A DNA stretch of 64,000 nucleotides, from positions 1-64,000 of the forward strand of contig NZ_QXQQ01000007.1 of the NCBI RefSeq assembly GCF_003660285.1, read 5' to 3'. Below, in pieces: positions 1 to 7,970 of the stretch. Source of the DNA: Helicobacter labacensis (GTDB lineage Bacteria; Campylobacterota; Campylobacteria; Campylobacterales; Helicobacteraceae). The translations under genes were made by a program, and so were the position numbers. Under the pieces are notes generated by a model that saw nothing but the letters and a program-made list of their open reading frames with translations, did no database searches and was not told the origin of the DNA. The stretch's first letter is position 1; each line of letters starts with the position of its first letter.

Positions 1-208
1 GTTGGGGCTGTGGGGGTTGCTGGGCTTGGATTTGGGGCTGGGGAACTTGGATTTCTGGGAGGGCTTGGGGGAGTTTTTGGGTTTGGGAGGGTTGGGTGTC
101 TTGCGGAGCGTCCTCAAAGATCACATCAGAATTGGTGTCTTTTAAAATGGGGGGGGGCATCGCTGTTGCGCCTGTAAGAAGTAACCCCATTGCCAATACA
201 GTTCTCAT
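1..208 (-). CDS. Pro/Gln-rich exported protein, 3' end outside window
   Basis: Reading leftward from an ATG at 208, the frame stays open to base 1, so only about 69 N-terminal residues are visible. A GGGAG ribosome-binding site lies 5 bases upstream. The first 17 or so residues look like a signal peptide (MRTVLAMGLLLTGATA). After about residue 40 the protein becomes very rich in Pro and Gln, with PQ and QP repeats. A tract of nine C in the coding strand (149-157) encodes Pro18-Pro20 and is in frame here. I do not recognise the family. The low-complexity part may be a cell-wall-spanning linker or a TonB-like segment, which is inference. It lies just downstream of two OMP genes on the same strand. 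Confidence 0.6.
   Translation of the reverse strand, partial: MRTVLAMGLLLTGATAMPPPILKDTNSDVIFEDAPQDTQPSQTQKLPQALPEIQVPQPQIQAQQPPQPQ
149..157. repeat. G9/C9 homopolymer near start of the Pro/Gln-rich gene
   Basis: Nine consecutive G on the plus strand, about 17 codons into the minus-strand gene. Length change would shift the frame just after the signal peptide. It is in the open state here. Confidence 0.75.
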
Positions 209-217
209 CGCCACTCC

Positions 218-914
218 CTAAAGCAAAAAATTATAGCTAATATAATAGATGTTCCCACTACTAAAGGCATAAGAAAAGGCATGGGTGGATTTGAGGGGGG
301 GGACTTTGAGGGCTAATTCGATGCGGTGTCGGGTATTCAAAGTCATCGCAATCCCCAAATTCACCACTAAACCAAAGCCATTGGGATTATGGGGCGCACG
401 GGGGTAATCTTTATAGCCACTCCAGCCCACACCAAGCCCTCCAAAGACCCCGATGGCGTATTTCTTGTGGGCATCAATGGATTTATCCATCACCAAATCC
501 ACATTGAGGCTTGCTAATTGGTAAGAACTAGATTGTCCGGGTTGCAACACACTTTTATTAACCCCTCCCAAATACTCCCCATAAACACGCAAACCTCCCA
601 CATCGCTTCTAATGTAGCGTTGGTAACCCACTTTGATTCCATAAAACAAGGGTAAACCCATGCTTTTAATCCCATTCACTCTAAAAATAGTTTGGGCTAG
701 CAGGACACCAATAAAGGGACCACTTTTGTGTTTAGCCACTTCTTGGATCAACTGGGCTTGCTGGGCTTCATAGAGTTGCCCTTTTAGCATGTAAATTTGG
801 AACTCTTTTTCTGCAAGCGCACCGCGCTGTTCGCGCACAAACACCCCCCCCCCAGCACGGGTAACAAGCCAACGCCCCTAATAACCACCCTTGCAAAACC
901 CGCTTAAAAAACAT
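218..914 (-). pseudogene. Hof/Hor-like outer-membrane protein, phase-OFF by G10 tract
   Basis: The N-terminal part starts at an ATG at 914, overlapping the stop of the upstream OMP gene. It has a signal peptide (MFFKRVLQGWLLGALA) and runs into ten G (plus-strand C844-853). The beta-barrel part continues in another frame to 218. As written, translation from 914 shifts out of frame after the tract and stops soon after. Nine or twelve G would give one 231-residue protein. The body has OMP features: alternating aromatic/hydrophobic strands, a Gly-rich FGGLGVGW segment, and a C-terminal strand ending in YISYNFLL. An internal start at 844 could at best give a protein without a signal peptide. Best read as a contingency gene in the OFF state; sequencing error in the tract cannot be excluded. 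Confidence 0.75.
844..853. repeat. G10/C10 contingency tract in OMP gene
   Basis: Ten C on the plus strand, immediately after the signal-peptide codons of the minus-strand OMP gene. The present length puts the two halves out of frame. Confidence 0.85.
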
Positions 915-1629
915 ACTGGTATCCTACATGCATCAATCCCCCCCACCATGAAACATCTTTATTGGCAAGGATTTTAAATTCCAACTCCACGCGGTTATGC
1001 CCAAAAATACTAAAGGCGATCCCCGCATTAGCCATCATGCCAAAAAAAGAATTGGTGTTGGTCCCTTGGCTTACCACACCCACCCCCACGCCTAGCAAAA
1101 AACCCATGGACAAGTAGCGTTGCACTAGAGGTAGAGTAGGATCGATCATCAAATCCGCGTTGATGGTTGCGCTTTGATAACCAATGCGTCCCACATTAGA
1201 TTGTTTGGGAATCGCCCCGATGTATTGGATATACACCCTGCGCCCGATGAAATTGGGGCGCATGGTTTTAGCAAAGAGCGAGGGGCGGTAAGTTTGGTAA
1301 CCAAAACGCACCCCAATTGTCCACAAATAATCCATTTGCCTGCCCCGGATTGTGCCCTTTTGCATCGCCTGCCTGATCGCGCTGTTGTAAAAAAAACCCG
1401 TGCTCAACCCCAATAACAACCCTGTCTTTTTCTCGGCTTCTTGGATGTCATCAATCAAGAGGGCGATCTCTTGATCCGTGTATTTTTCATAGAACTTGAT
1501 GTATTTATAATATTTAGGATCGAGTGTTTTATAATCTATTCCCCACAACACCTGAGACATCAACACAAAAACCCCAAGCACTCCTTTGCAATTCAACTCT
1601 AACCCTAGTAAAATTTTTAGCCCTATCAT
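904..1629 (-). CDS. Outer-membrane protein, Helicobacter OMP family
   Basis: 241 residues. The N-terminus is hydrophobic (residues about 14-30, ending MSQVLWG) and consistent with a signal peptide. It is followed by a charged, Tyr-rich helix (DPKYYKYIKFYEKY) and then strand-like segments ending HVGYQYVF, the terminal aromatic typical of outer-membrane barrels. The layout (short N-terminal helix, GLLLGLSTGFFYN, C-terminal barrel) parallels the downstream frameshifted OMP, so the two are likely paralogues. The start codon at 1629 has no strong ribosome-binding site. The gene stop overlaps the next gene's start, suggesting co-transcription. Specific function is not assignable. Confidence 0.75.
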   Translation of the reverse strand: MIGLKILLGLELNCKGVLGVFVLMSQVLWGIDYKTLDPKYYKYIKFYEKYTDQEIALLIDDIQEAEKKTGLLLGLSTGFFYNSAIRQAMQKGTIRGRQMDYLWTIGVRFGYQTYRPSLFAKTMRPNFIGRRVYIQYIGAIPKQSNVGRIGYQSATINADLMIDPTLPLVQRYLSMGFLLGVGVGVVSQGTNTNSFFGMMANAGIAFSIFGHNRVELEFKILANKDVSWWGGLMHVGYQYVF

Positions 1630-1666
1630 AGCATTTTAAAGGTAAAATCTCTCAAAAAGTGTAGCC

Positions 1667-2473
1667 ATGAAAAAAATCACTTTGGATACTCTGCAACGCA
1701 AAAAGCACCCCAAAGAGGGCGCAAAACCTTGCAAGATCAGCGCGATCACCGCTTACGATGCGCTCTTTGCAACCCTTTTTGACCCCTACATAGACTTAAT
1801 TTTAGTGGGCGATAGCCTGAACATGAGTTTTAATGCTTACCCGGATACTCTGAGTGCCAACATGCAAACAATGCTCTACCACACTAAGGCGGTGTGTCGG
1901 GGCGCGCAACGCGCCTTTGTGGTGGCGGATATGCCCTATGGGAGTTATACTAATGAAAAACAAGCCCTTAAAAACGCCCTAAAATTCTACCAACACACCC
2001 GCGCGGACGCGATCAAACTAGAAGGGGGACAGGCGCGCGCGCCCTTGATTAAAAGGCTGGTGCAAGAGGGGTTAGCGGTAGTCGGGCATGTAGGGCTTTT
2101 ACCTCAGAGTGTGCGCGGAGTGGGAGGTTATAAGATTGTGGGTAAAACGCAGCAGAGCGCACAACAAGTCTTAGAGGATGCTTTAAGTGTCCAAGAAGCA
2201 GGGGCGGGCTTGGTGGTGTTAGAGGGGGTGGTCGCCTCTGTGGCTACAGAGATCAGTAAATGCCTAGACATCCCCACTATAGGTATAGGGAGCGGGGCGG
2301 GGTGCGATGGGCAGATTTTAGTCTTTAGCGACATGCTAGGTTTATTCAAGGCGTTTAAGCCTAAATTTGTGCGCACCTACTTAGAGGGGGCGACTCTTGT
2401 AGAGAATGCTCTAAAACGCTATGTCCAAGACATCCAAACAGGGTGTTTTCCCGCCCAGCAAGAGAGTTACTAA
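1667..2473 (+). CDS. panB: 3-methyl-2-oxobutanoate hydroxymethyltransferase
   Basis: 268 residues, the normal length for PanB. It transfers a hydroxymethyl group from methylene-tetrahydrofolate to alpha-ketoisovalerate, giving ketopantoate in pantothenate/CoA synthesis in the cytoplasm. Family landmarks are the N-terminal [10 protein letters not shown], the metal-binding VGDSLNM near residue 47, DMPYGSY, the KLEGG segment, GHVGLLPQ and the C-terminal [15 protein letters not shown] with KFVRTY. The stop codon overlaps the ruvB start (TAATG), so the two are translationally coupled. The same panB-ruvB order is recalled from H. pylori. Confidence 0.96.
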   Translation: MKKITLDTLQRKKHPKEGAKPCKISAITAYDALFATLFDPYIDLILVGDSLNMSFNAYPDTLSANMQTMLYHTKAVCRGAQRAFVVADMPYGSYTNEKQALKNALKFYQHTRADAIKLEGGQARAPLIKRLVQEGLAVVGHVGLLPQSVRGVGGYKIVGKTQQSAQQVLEDALSVQEAGAGLVVLEGVVASVATEISKCLDIPTIGIGSGAGCDGQILVFSDMLGLFKAFKPKFVRTYLEGATLVENALKRYVQDIQTGCFPAQQESY

Positions 2474-3471
2474 TGCAAAGACTCGTCAATGTAGAAGCTC
2501 TCAACTTAGAAGAGCAAGAATCCTTAAGTTTGCGTCCCAGTTTGTGGGAGGACTATATCGGACAAGAACAGATCAAAAAGTTATTGCAAGTTTCTATTAG
2601 TGCCACTCTTAAACGCCAAGATACCCTAGATCATGTGCTTTTTTTTGGACCTCCGGGCTTGGGTAAAACTACTTTGAGTCATCTCATTGCTAAAGAGCTT
2701 AACGCCAATATCAAGGTTACCACCGCCCCTATGATTGAAAAAACAGGCGACTTAGCCGCTCTTTTAACCAATCTCAACCCTAAGGATATTCTCTTTATTG
2801 ATGAGATTCACCGCTTAAGCCCAGCCATTGAAGAGGTGCTTTACCCGGCAATGGAGGATTTTAGACTAGACATTATCATCGGCTCTAAAGCAGCCGCCCA
2901 AACCATTAAGATCGATCTAGCCCCTTTCACTCTCATAGGGGCGACCACGCGCGCGGGTTTGCTTTCTAATCCTTTGCGCGAACGCTTTGGCATGCACTTT
3001 CGCATGCAGTTTTATGACATTACAGAACTAGCCACCATCATCACGCGCGCCAGCGCGCGCTTGCAAAAGGACATTGAACCACAGGCAAGCACAGAGATCG
3101 CCAAGCGCTCAAGGGGCACACCCCGCATCGCGCTAAGACTACTAAGACGGGTGCGCGATTTTGCCGATTACGCCAATGAGTCGTGCATTTCTTTGCAAAC
3201 AACTCTCTTTGCCCTAGAGGAGTTAGGGGTGAATGCACATGGCTTTGACGCGCTGGATTTACTCTATCTCAATCTCTTAGCTAATGCCAAGAATAAAGCC
3301 TTAGGGCTTAATACTATTGCGGCAAGTTTGCATGAAGATGAAAGCACCATTGAAGAGGTGATCGAACCCTTTTTATTGGCTAATGGCTATTTAGAGCGCA
3401 CGGCTAAGGGGCGTATTGCCACGCTCAAGACTTATGAAACTCTCAAACTAGATCGCCCTCGATTGCTCTAG
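2473..3471 (+). CDS. ruvB: Holliday junction branch-migration ATPase RuvB
   Basis: 332 residues from the ATG at 2473; a longer frame from 2443 runs back into panB and is less likely. It is the hexameric AAA+ motor that drives RuvA-bound Holliday junctions. Visible motifs are Walker A GPPGLGKT (about 59-66), Walker B/DEIH (about 110-113), sensor-1 GATTRAG and the winged-helix C-terminus [13 protein letters not shown]. RuvA is not next to it, as is usual in this genus. A tmRNA gene follows 65 bases downstream. Confidence 0.97.
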   Translation: MQRLVNVEALNLEEQESLSLRPSLWEDYIGQEQIKKLLQVSISATLKRQDTLDHVLFFGPPGLGKTTLSHLIAKELNANIKVTTAPMIEKTGDLAALLTNLNPKDILFIDEIHRLSPAIEEVLYPAMEDFRLDIIIGSKAAAQTIKIDLAPFTLIGATTRAGLLSNPLRERFGMHFRMQFYDITELATIITRASARLQKDIEPQASTEIAKRSRGTPRIALRLLRRVRDFADYANESCISLQTTLFALEELGVNAHGFDALDLLYLNLLANAKNKALGLNTIAASLHEDESTIEEVIEPFLLANGYLERTAKGRIATLKTYETLKLDRPRLL

Positions 3472-3492
3472 CCATTTAAAAAAATCGTAAGC

Positions 3493-3504
3493 ATAGCATG
3501 CTAT
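3493..3504. promoter_or_regulatory. 12-bp perfect palindrome upstream of tmRNA
   Basis: ATAGCATGCTAT is perfectly self-complementary and overlaps the likely -10 box of ssrA. It could be an operator or part of a ruvB 3' hairpin. Purely sequence-based. Confidence 0.35.
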
Positions 3505-3507
3505 ACT
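3502..3507 (+). promoter_or_regulatory. Candidate -10 box (TATACT) for ssrA
   Basis: TATACT lies about 30 bases before the mature tmRNA 5' end. A precursor leader removed by RNase P would fit this spacing. Confidence 0.4.
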
Positions 3508-3512
3508 GCACT

Positions 3513-3536
3513 ACTTAGTTTTTTGCTAAGTTTTTT
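3513..3536 (+). terminator. Hairpin with T-tract after ruvB
   Basis: ACTTAG (3513-3518) pairs perfectly with CTAAGT (3526-3531) around a T-rich loop, and six T follow (3531-3536). It looks like an intrinsic terminator for panB-ruvB, but it sits between the candidate ssrA promoter and the tmRNA 5' end, so it may instead be part of the tmRNA precursor leader. Confidence 0.45.
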
Positions 3537-3897
3537 GGGGCTGAACAGGATTTCGACAAGGGTTGCATAGCGTGGGTTGCATGCCAAGTGTCTCTTGTAA
3601 AACGACACAAACAATAACCGTAAACAATCCTAATTACGCTCCCAACTACGCTAAAGCTGCGTAGCGAGCTGGAAGTCTGTGGGATCGCTGGTGTCCTGTA
3701 GGCATTCCATCATTTTTAGCCAGATGCCTTTAAAAAGTGCTCACTTTTTAAAGTAAGATTTAAGAGCTAGGGGTCTTTATTTGAGCTGGAGAGGTGGCTT
3801 AGAAAGAACTCGAATTTTTAACACTTCTCTAAGCATGTAGAAGCCCGCGGATGGATGTGATTTTTGGACTGGGGTTCGATTCCCCACAGCTCCACCA
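3537..3897 (+). ncRNA. ssrA: tmRNA (transfer-messenger RNA)
   Basis: The 5' end GGGGCTGAACAGGATTTCGA and the 3' end GGTTCGATTCCCCACAGCTC followed by ACCA form the alanyl-tRNA-like domain with an encoded CCA. The tag reading frame runs from the GTA at 3620 to TAG at 3662-3664 and encodes VNNPNYAPNYAKAA. H. pylori's tag is recalled as VNNTDYAPAYAKAA, so this is clearly the same family with substitutions. tmRNA rescues stalled ribosomes together with SmpB and tags nascent chains for proteolysis. Confidence 0.97.
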
Positions 3898-3939
3898 TTT
3901 TATAATGTTTTCCCCATAGAAAAAGGATTGGATGCGTCT

Positions 3940-4431
3940 ATGAGTTTGAAGCGGTGTTTTTTAGTGTCTGTTTTAGGGATATTCTGTATCGCATCGCCAC
4001 TCATGGGTATTGACATCCACGCTCTAGCTAATGCAGAAGCCCAGAGCGCGCAATTAGCGATGCAATTAGTCAGCACTAGCAATAAGATTTTAGAAGAGGC
4101 TATTGACAAGGGCAGGGACTATCAAGAAGTCAAGCAATTAGATCGCCTCTACCAAGAAATCCAAAACATCAAACTTGTCTTGATCCCCAATGAGCATGCC
4201 CAAGAAGCCAAAAAAAAGGGGTTTGGCGCGATGTTTAAAAAAGCCTTTGAACCACCCATTGACTTAGATAAAGCACTGGACCTGGTGGACGCGTTGCAAA
4301 AGGAGATTTCCCAAGCCAAATGGAAGACCGATCTAGCCCCCCTGCTCAATCTAGCCGAACAACTCCAAACTTCCCTGCACTCTGCGATGAATATTAAAGC
4401 CCAGTGGCTCAACACCCGCAAAGCCAATTAA
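3940..4431 (+). CDS. Small exported helical protein, unknown function
   Basis: From the ATG at 3940 the product is 163 residues. It has a signal peptide (SLKRCFLVSVLGIFCIASPLMG) and a mostly helical, charged mature part without further membrane segments. A TTG at 3928 in the same frame is possible but gives a poorer signal peptide start. It is convergent with napD, whose end overlaps its stop by 4 bases. I do not recognise the family; it may be one of the conserved Helicobacter periplasmic proteins of unknown function. Confidence 0.7.
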   Translation: MSLKRCFLVSVLGIFCIASPLMGIDIHALANAEAQSAQLAMQLVSTSNKILEEAIDKGRDYQEVKQLDRLYQEIQNIKLVLIPNEHAQEAKKKGFGAMFKKAFEPPIDLDKALDLVDALQKEISQAKWKTDLAPLLNLAEQLQTSLHSAMNIKAQWLNTRKAN

Positions 4432-4757
4432 AGCCAGTTGTTCACATCGCCCCCATAGCGCACCGCTTTAGTGTCCGTGTTTTCTATTTTCTCTAAAGTG
4501 GCTTGGATGTTGGGGGGCAAAGGGTTTTCATCCGAATAGCTAAAGTGCATGTGCGCGCTAATCACCCCCGGGGCGTTTTCAATCTCTCTATTAGCACGCA
4601 ATTCCTCCTGCACACTGGGAGCTTCAATCAAGGCGATGATCACAGCCTTTTCTTGATCAAAAGCCCCCACCTCCACGCACTCTAAAGCCCCAATCGCCTT
4701 TAAACTCTGCTCAAAACTCTCCGGCTGGACTTTGACAATTACACTTGAGATATTCAT
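4428..4757 (-). CDS. napD: Periplasmic nitrate reductase chaperone NapD
   Basis: 109 residues. The N-terminus MNISSVIVKVQPE, the predicted ferredoxin-like alpha/beta fold and the small size match NapD, the cytoplasmic chaperone that binds the Tat signal of NapA before export. It overlaps the napF stop by four bases (ATGA), so the pair is translationally coupled. No napA, napG, napH or napB is within the window, so the catalytic and membrane subunits must lie elsewhere or be absent. Confidence 0.85.
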   Translation of the reverse strand: MNISSVIVKVQPESFEQSLKAIGALECVEVGAFDQEKAVIIALIEAPSVQEELRANREIENAPGVISAHMHFSYSDENPLPPNIQATLEKIENTDTKAVRYGGDVNNWL

Positions 4758-5227
4758 GTTTTTCTCTCCACAAATAAAATAGATTGGCTAGGGCACACAG
4801 GCGCACACATGCCACATCCCGTGCAAGAGCCATATACGCGCGGGGCAAACATGCCCTTAAAGACGATCGCCTTTTCCACACAAGCGTCCTTGCAGGCAAA
4901 ACACACCACGCCTTGATGGCTCAAACAGGTTTGCGAATCAATCAAAGCCAGCGCGCCAATGACACTAGCGCGATCCCCCTGCAAAACCCCCGGGGCGCAC
5001 GCTTTAAGGCATTCTTGACAAAAGGTGCAACCCCGTTCTTTGAAATCCAAATGCGGGATTTGCATGGGTTCTTTAATCACAATGCGCTCAGGGCAGACAG
5101 GCGCGCAATCCCCCCCACACTCTAGGCAAGCTTGGGCTTTTTGGGGGTTAAAATAGGGCAAGGGGATCACAAAGGCTTTAGGCTTTAAGCCTCTAAATAT
5201 CTCTCTAAAAGGTTTTTTAGGATTCAT
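4754..5227 (-). CDS. napF: Ferredoxin-type protein NapF
   Basis: 157 residues with cysteine clusters typical of multiple [4Fe-4S] sites: CLECGGDCAPVCP (about 35-47), CTFCQECLKACAP (about 71-83), CFACKDAC, and CTGCGMCAPVCP near the C-terminus. NapF is a cytoplasmic iron-sulfur accessory protein of the nitrate reductase system. The start overlaps the end of xthA and the stop overlaps napD, so the three genes form a tight run. H. pylori lacks Nap, so this pair is one argument for another Helicobacter species. Confidence 0.87.
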   Translation of the reverse strand: MNPKKPFREIFRGLKPKAFVIPLPYFNPQKAQACLECGGDCAPVCPERIVIKEPMQIPHLDFKERGCTFCQECLKACAPGVLQGDRASVIGALALIDSQTCLSHQGVVCFACKDACVEKAIVFKGMFAPRVYGSCTGCGMCAPVCPSQSILFVERKT

Positions 5228-5984
5228 CGCTCACGCCTATTTCTAAGCCCACCGGGCAATGATCGCTGCCTAAAATATGGGCGTGAATCTGCGCGTCTTT
5301 GATCTGGGCTTGCAAGTCTTGTGAGATCAAAAAATAATCAATACGCCAACCGATATTGCGCGCCCTAGACTGATTCATATAGCTCCACCATGTGTAAGCT
5401 TCTGTTTGGTTGGGGTAAAAATGGCGGTAGGTATCAACAAAACCTAATTGGAGTAATTGCCTAAAGGCATCGCGTTCTGGGTCGCTAAAGCCTGCATTGT
5501 AGTGGTTACTCTGCGGGTTGGCTAAATCGATCTCATTGTGCGCAACATTCAAATCCCCGCACACAACTACCCCCTTATGCTTTGTTAAATTCTGCAAAAA
5601 ATCCCTAAACGCGCCCTCCCATTGCAGGCGATAAGGCAGGCGCAATAACCCCCTTTGAGAATTGGGCGCATAGACATTGACTAAATAAAAATTCTCATAC
5701 TCACAAGTAATTACACGCCCCTCGCTGTCATGCTCCTCTAATCCCAGCCCATAGCGCACGCTCAAAGGCGTATCTTTACTCAAGGTCAGCACCCCGCTAT
5801 AGCCCTTCTTGTGCGCGCTGTTCCAAAAGGTGTGGTAGTGATCAAAGCTAAAATCAGCCTGCTGTGGGTGCATTTTGGTCTCTTGCACGCAAAATATATC
5901 CGCTCCACTCTCTAGCAAAAACGCCTCAAAGCCCTTTTGCATGCATGCTCGTAACCCATTGACATTCCATGAAACTAGGCGCAT
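5217..5984 (-). CDS. xthA: Exodeoxyribonuclease III (AP endonuclease)
   Basis: 255 residues, the normal length for ExoIII. Endonuclease/exonuclease/phosphatase-fold motifs are WNVNGLRA, CVQETKM (metal-binding Glu), NVYAPNSQRG, GDLNVAHNEID, and GSDHCPVGLE at the C-terminus (catalytic Asp-His). It acts in base-excision repair, cutting 5' of abasic sites. The start ATG at 5984 lies about 70 bases from the tRNA-Phe gene on the other strand. Confidence 0.95.
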   Translation of the reverse strand: MRLVSWNVNGLRACMQKGFEAFLLESGADIFCVQETKMHPQQADFSFDHYHTFWNSAHKKGYSGVLTLSKDTPLSVRYGLGLEEHDSEGRVITCEYENFYLVNVYAPNSQRGLLRLPYRLQWEGAFRDFLQNLTKHKGVVVCGDLNVAHNEIDLANPQSNHYNAGFSDPERDAFRQLLQLGFVDTYRHFYPNQTEAYTWWSYMNQSRARNIGWRIDYFLISQDLQAQIKDAQIHAHILGSDHCPVGLEIGVSDES

Positions 5985-6040
5985 CTAATACCTTTTTGGG
6001 TATTATAACACTTTAAGTTAAATTTAAAGGACTTATGTAG

Positions 6041-6046
6041 TATAAT
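6041..6046 (+). promoter_or_regulatory. -10 box (TATAAT) for tRNA-Phe
   Basis: A perfect TATAAT lies ten bases before the tRNA 5' end, the position expected for a sigma-80 promoter with a very short leader. Confidence 0.65.
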
Positions 6047-6055
6047 TGCGCTTTT

Positions 6056-6131
6056 GGCTTGATAGCTCAGTCGGTAGAGCAGAAGACTGAAAATCTTCGT
6101 GTCGGTGGTTCGATTCCGCCTCAAGCCACCA
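6056..6131 (+). tRNA. tRNA-Phe (GAA)
   Basis: A 76-base cloverleaf beginning GGCTTGA and ending TCAAGCC plus ACCA. The acceptor stem pairs fully. The anticodon stem GAAGA/TCTTC encloses CTGAAAA, with anticodon GAA at 6089-6091. The T-loop is GGTTCGATTCC. CCA is encoded. Confidence 0.97.
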
Positions 6132-6132
6132 T

Positions 6133-6894
6133 CTAGCGCGCAAAATCCCAAAAGAGTTTTAAGATTGTCGCCCCCACCACGCATAAAAACACTCGGCGGA
6201 TAAATTTGACTTCTTTAGCTATCACCAAATTAGAGCCCACCCATGCCCCCAACATCTGCCCTGCTCCCATTAAGAGCCCCACAGACCAAATCACCTCCCC
6301 CCCGATTAAAAACACGCTCAAGCTCACAATATTGCTAGTAAAATTAAACACCTTAGTGCGCGCGGTGGCTTTTTTCATATTCAACCCCAAGAGCGCGACC
6401 ATCGCAAAGGTCCAAAATGAGCCCGTGCCCGGCCCAAAAAAGCCATCGTAAAACCCCAGTCCCAGTCCAAAAATGCTATAAAATAAAGCGGGTTTGAGCT
6501 TGGGATGGCTATCCCCTTCCCCCACTTTGGGGGCTAGCAAGGTGTAAATAAAGATCAAGGACAAGAAAATGGGGATAAGCACGCGCAAAATATCCGCTTT
6601 GAGCCATAAGATTAGCGTTGTGCCTAAGCTTGCGCCCACCACCACGCACCCCACCCCAAAAGCGACCTCTCTTAAAGACACCATGCCTTTAAGACAGAAA
6701 TTCAGCGCGGCAGTAAAACTCCCAAAACTACTCTGAAGTTTATTAGTGGCTAGCACCATGTGGGGGGGGACTCCCAATGCCATCAAGGTGGGCACGGTGA
6801 TAAGCCCCCCACCCCCGGCAATAGAATCCACTAACCCCGCACAAAAGGCGGCAGCAAAAAAGATAGCATAGACATACCATTCTAACTCTAGCAT
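6133..6894 (-). CDS. TSUP (TauE/SafE) family membrane permease
   Basis: 253 residues from the ATG at 6894, which has GGAAG five bases upstream; a longer frame from a GTG at 6924 is possible. About eight hydrophobic helices and the N-terminal signature AGLVDSIAGGGGLITVPTL identify the TSUP family of sulfite/sulfoacetate/anion permeases. A second repeat carries GLGLGFYDGFFGPGTGSFW. The substrate cannot be told from sequence. The stop lies directly beside the convergent tRNA-Phe gene. Confidence 0.85.
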   Translation of the reverse strand: MLELEWYVYAIFFAAAFCAGLVDSIAGGGGLITVPTLMALGVPPHMVLATNKLQSSFGSFTAALNFCLKGMVSLREVAFGVGCVVVGASLGTTLILWLKADILRVLIPIFLSLIFIYTLLAPKVGEGDSHPKLKPALFYSIFGLGLGFYDGFFGPGTGSFWTFAMVALLGLNMKKATARTKVFNFTSNIVSLSVFLIGGEVIWSVGLLMGAGQMLGAWVGSNLVIAKEVKFIRRVFLCVVGATILKLFWDFAR

Positions 6895-6936
6895 GCCAAC
6901 TTCCAATTCCGGGGGTAAAAACACGCCCCAAAAAGG

Positions 6937-7944
6937 CTATTTTTCCATGATGATACGCATTTTATTGTCTTTGAGTTCCACATAGAGCTCTTTAAGACCC
7001 TGTGAAGAGTAGGAGAGCTTATTTTTTTTATAAGCCTTGTAGTCTTGATCAAACGCCACTCTAAAGAGTCGGCGCTGCTGCACATTAGGGTAGGGGGTAA
7101 TATTCACCCCTGAGAGGCGGATCGTCTTGGTTTCATTTTTGGTAAACACATGGGTTTTGAATTTCTCATAAGCCTTGAAATTCATCCCACTGGCGTGTTT
7201 AAAATCCGGGCTATAAAAATTCATATAGCCTACTAGATCGTTATTAGCCCACGCGCTACGCCAAGTGTAAAGGGCGCTTAAAATTGTAGCAAGCTCGTCC
7301 TTAGTGGCGTATTTGAGCGCGCCTTCATAGACAATAAGAAGAGCTTTTTTACCCTTAATGCGCTGTTCGTAATCTTTCAACACGGCATTTTCAATAGCGA
7401 CACAGCCCTTAGTGTTGAGTTCATTGCGCTTCCCACTCAAGGGCAAGCCATGAATCCAAATCCCATGCCCAGTGCGCTTAAAGGCGACATCTAAGGGATT
7501 AGGGTAGTTGGTTTCTAGAGCAAAGGGACCATAATAACTACTCAAGCCCGTGAGTTTTTTAAGAATTTTATAAACCCCAATGGGGGTAGCCTTGTCTCCC
7601 TCGCTTTTCTTATCCCCACCCCTAGACCCCACAAGCGCTTTAGTTTGGTTAACCTTGACAATCTTTTCACCTTCTAGGGCGTAGAGCACGAGCTTGGGAT
7701 CGGCTTTGTCGATCACAAAGAGGTAGTCCATATTTTCATAATAGCCAAAGCTAATGTCGCGATTTTCTAGGACATCCTCCCAAAACTCCCGTTGGGTCAA
7801 ATAAGATTGCAAGAGTCTCTCAATGGAGTCGATCCCCTTTTCTTGGTAGGCTTTTACAAACCCCATCAAGGTATCCGCGTGTAAGCCCACCAAACCCATA
7901 AATACAAACGACAACGCCCCTAACCATACCTTTTTGACGCGCAT
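6937..7944 (-). CDS. csd6: L,D-carboxypeptidase/transpeptidase-like cell-shape protein Csd6
   Basis: 335 residues with a signal peptide (ending about GLHA). The central YkuD-type domain has GTGHGIWIHGLPL and the catalytic NTKGCVAIEN (His...Cys). The C-terminal NTF2-like domain begins near YTWRSAWANNDL. In H. pylori, Csd6 trims muropeptides and helps set helical cell shape; length, domain order and position beside era match. The start ATG has the signal peptide directly after it. It is the last gene of the rplI-hslV-hslU-era-csd6 run. Confidence 0.9.
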   Translation of the reverse strand: MRVKKVWLGALSFVFMGLVGLHADTLMGFVKAYQEKGIDSIERLLQSYLTQREFWEDVLENRDISFGYYENMDYLFVIDKADPKLVLYALEGEKIVKVNQTKALVGSRGGDKKSEGDKATPIGVYKILKKLTGLSSYYGPFALETNYPNPLDVAFKRTGHGIWIHGLPLSGKRNELNTKGCVAIENAVLKDYEQRIKGKKALLIVYEGALKYATKDELATILSALYTWRSAWANNDLVGYMNFYSPDFKHASGMNFKAYEKFKTHVFTKNETKTIRLSGVNITPYPNVQQRRLFRVAFDQDYKAYKKNKLSYSSQGLKELYVELKDNKMRIIMEK

Positions 7945-7970
7945 CCAACACCTCTTAATATTGCAAAACT

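Noticed and set aside
844-853. Internal start at 844 as the true start of the OMP
   Set aside because: It would lack the signal peptide that is present upstream in the other frame; a tract slip explains the data better.
1174-1416. Antisense frame in the OMP gene
   Set aside because: Shadow of the conserved OMP coding strand.
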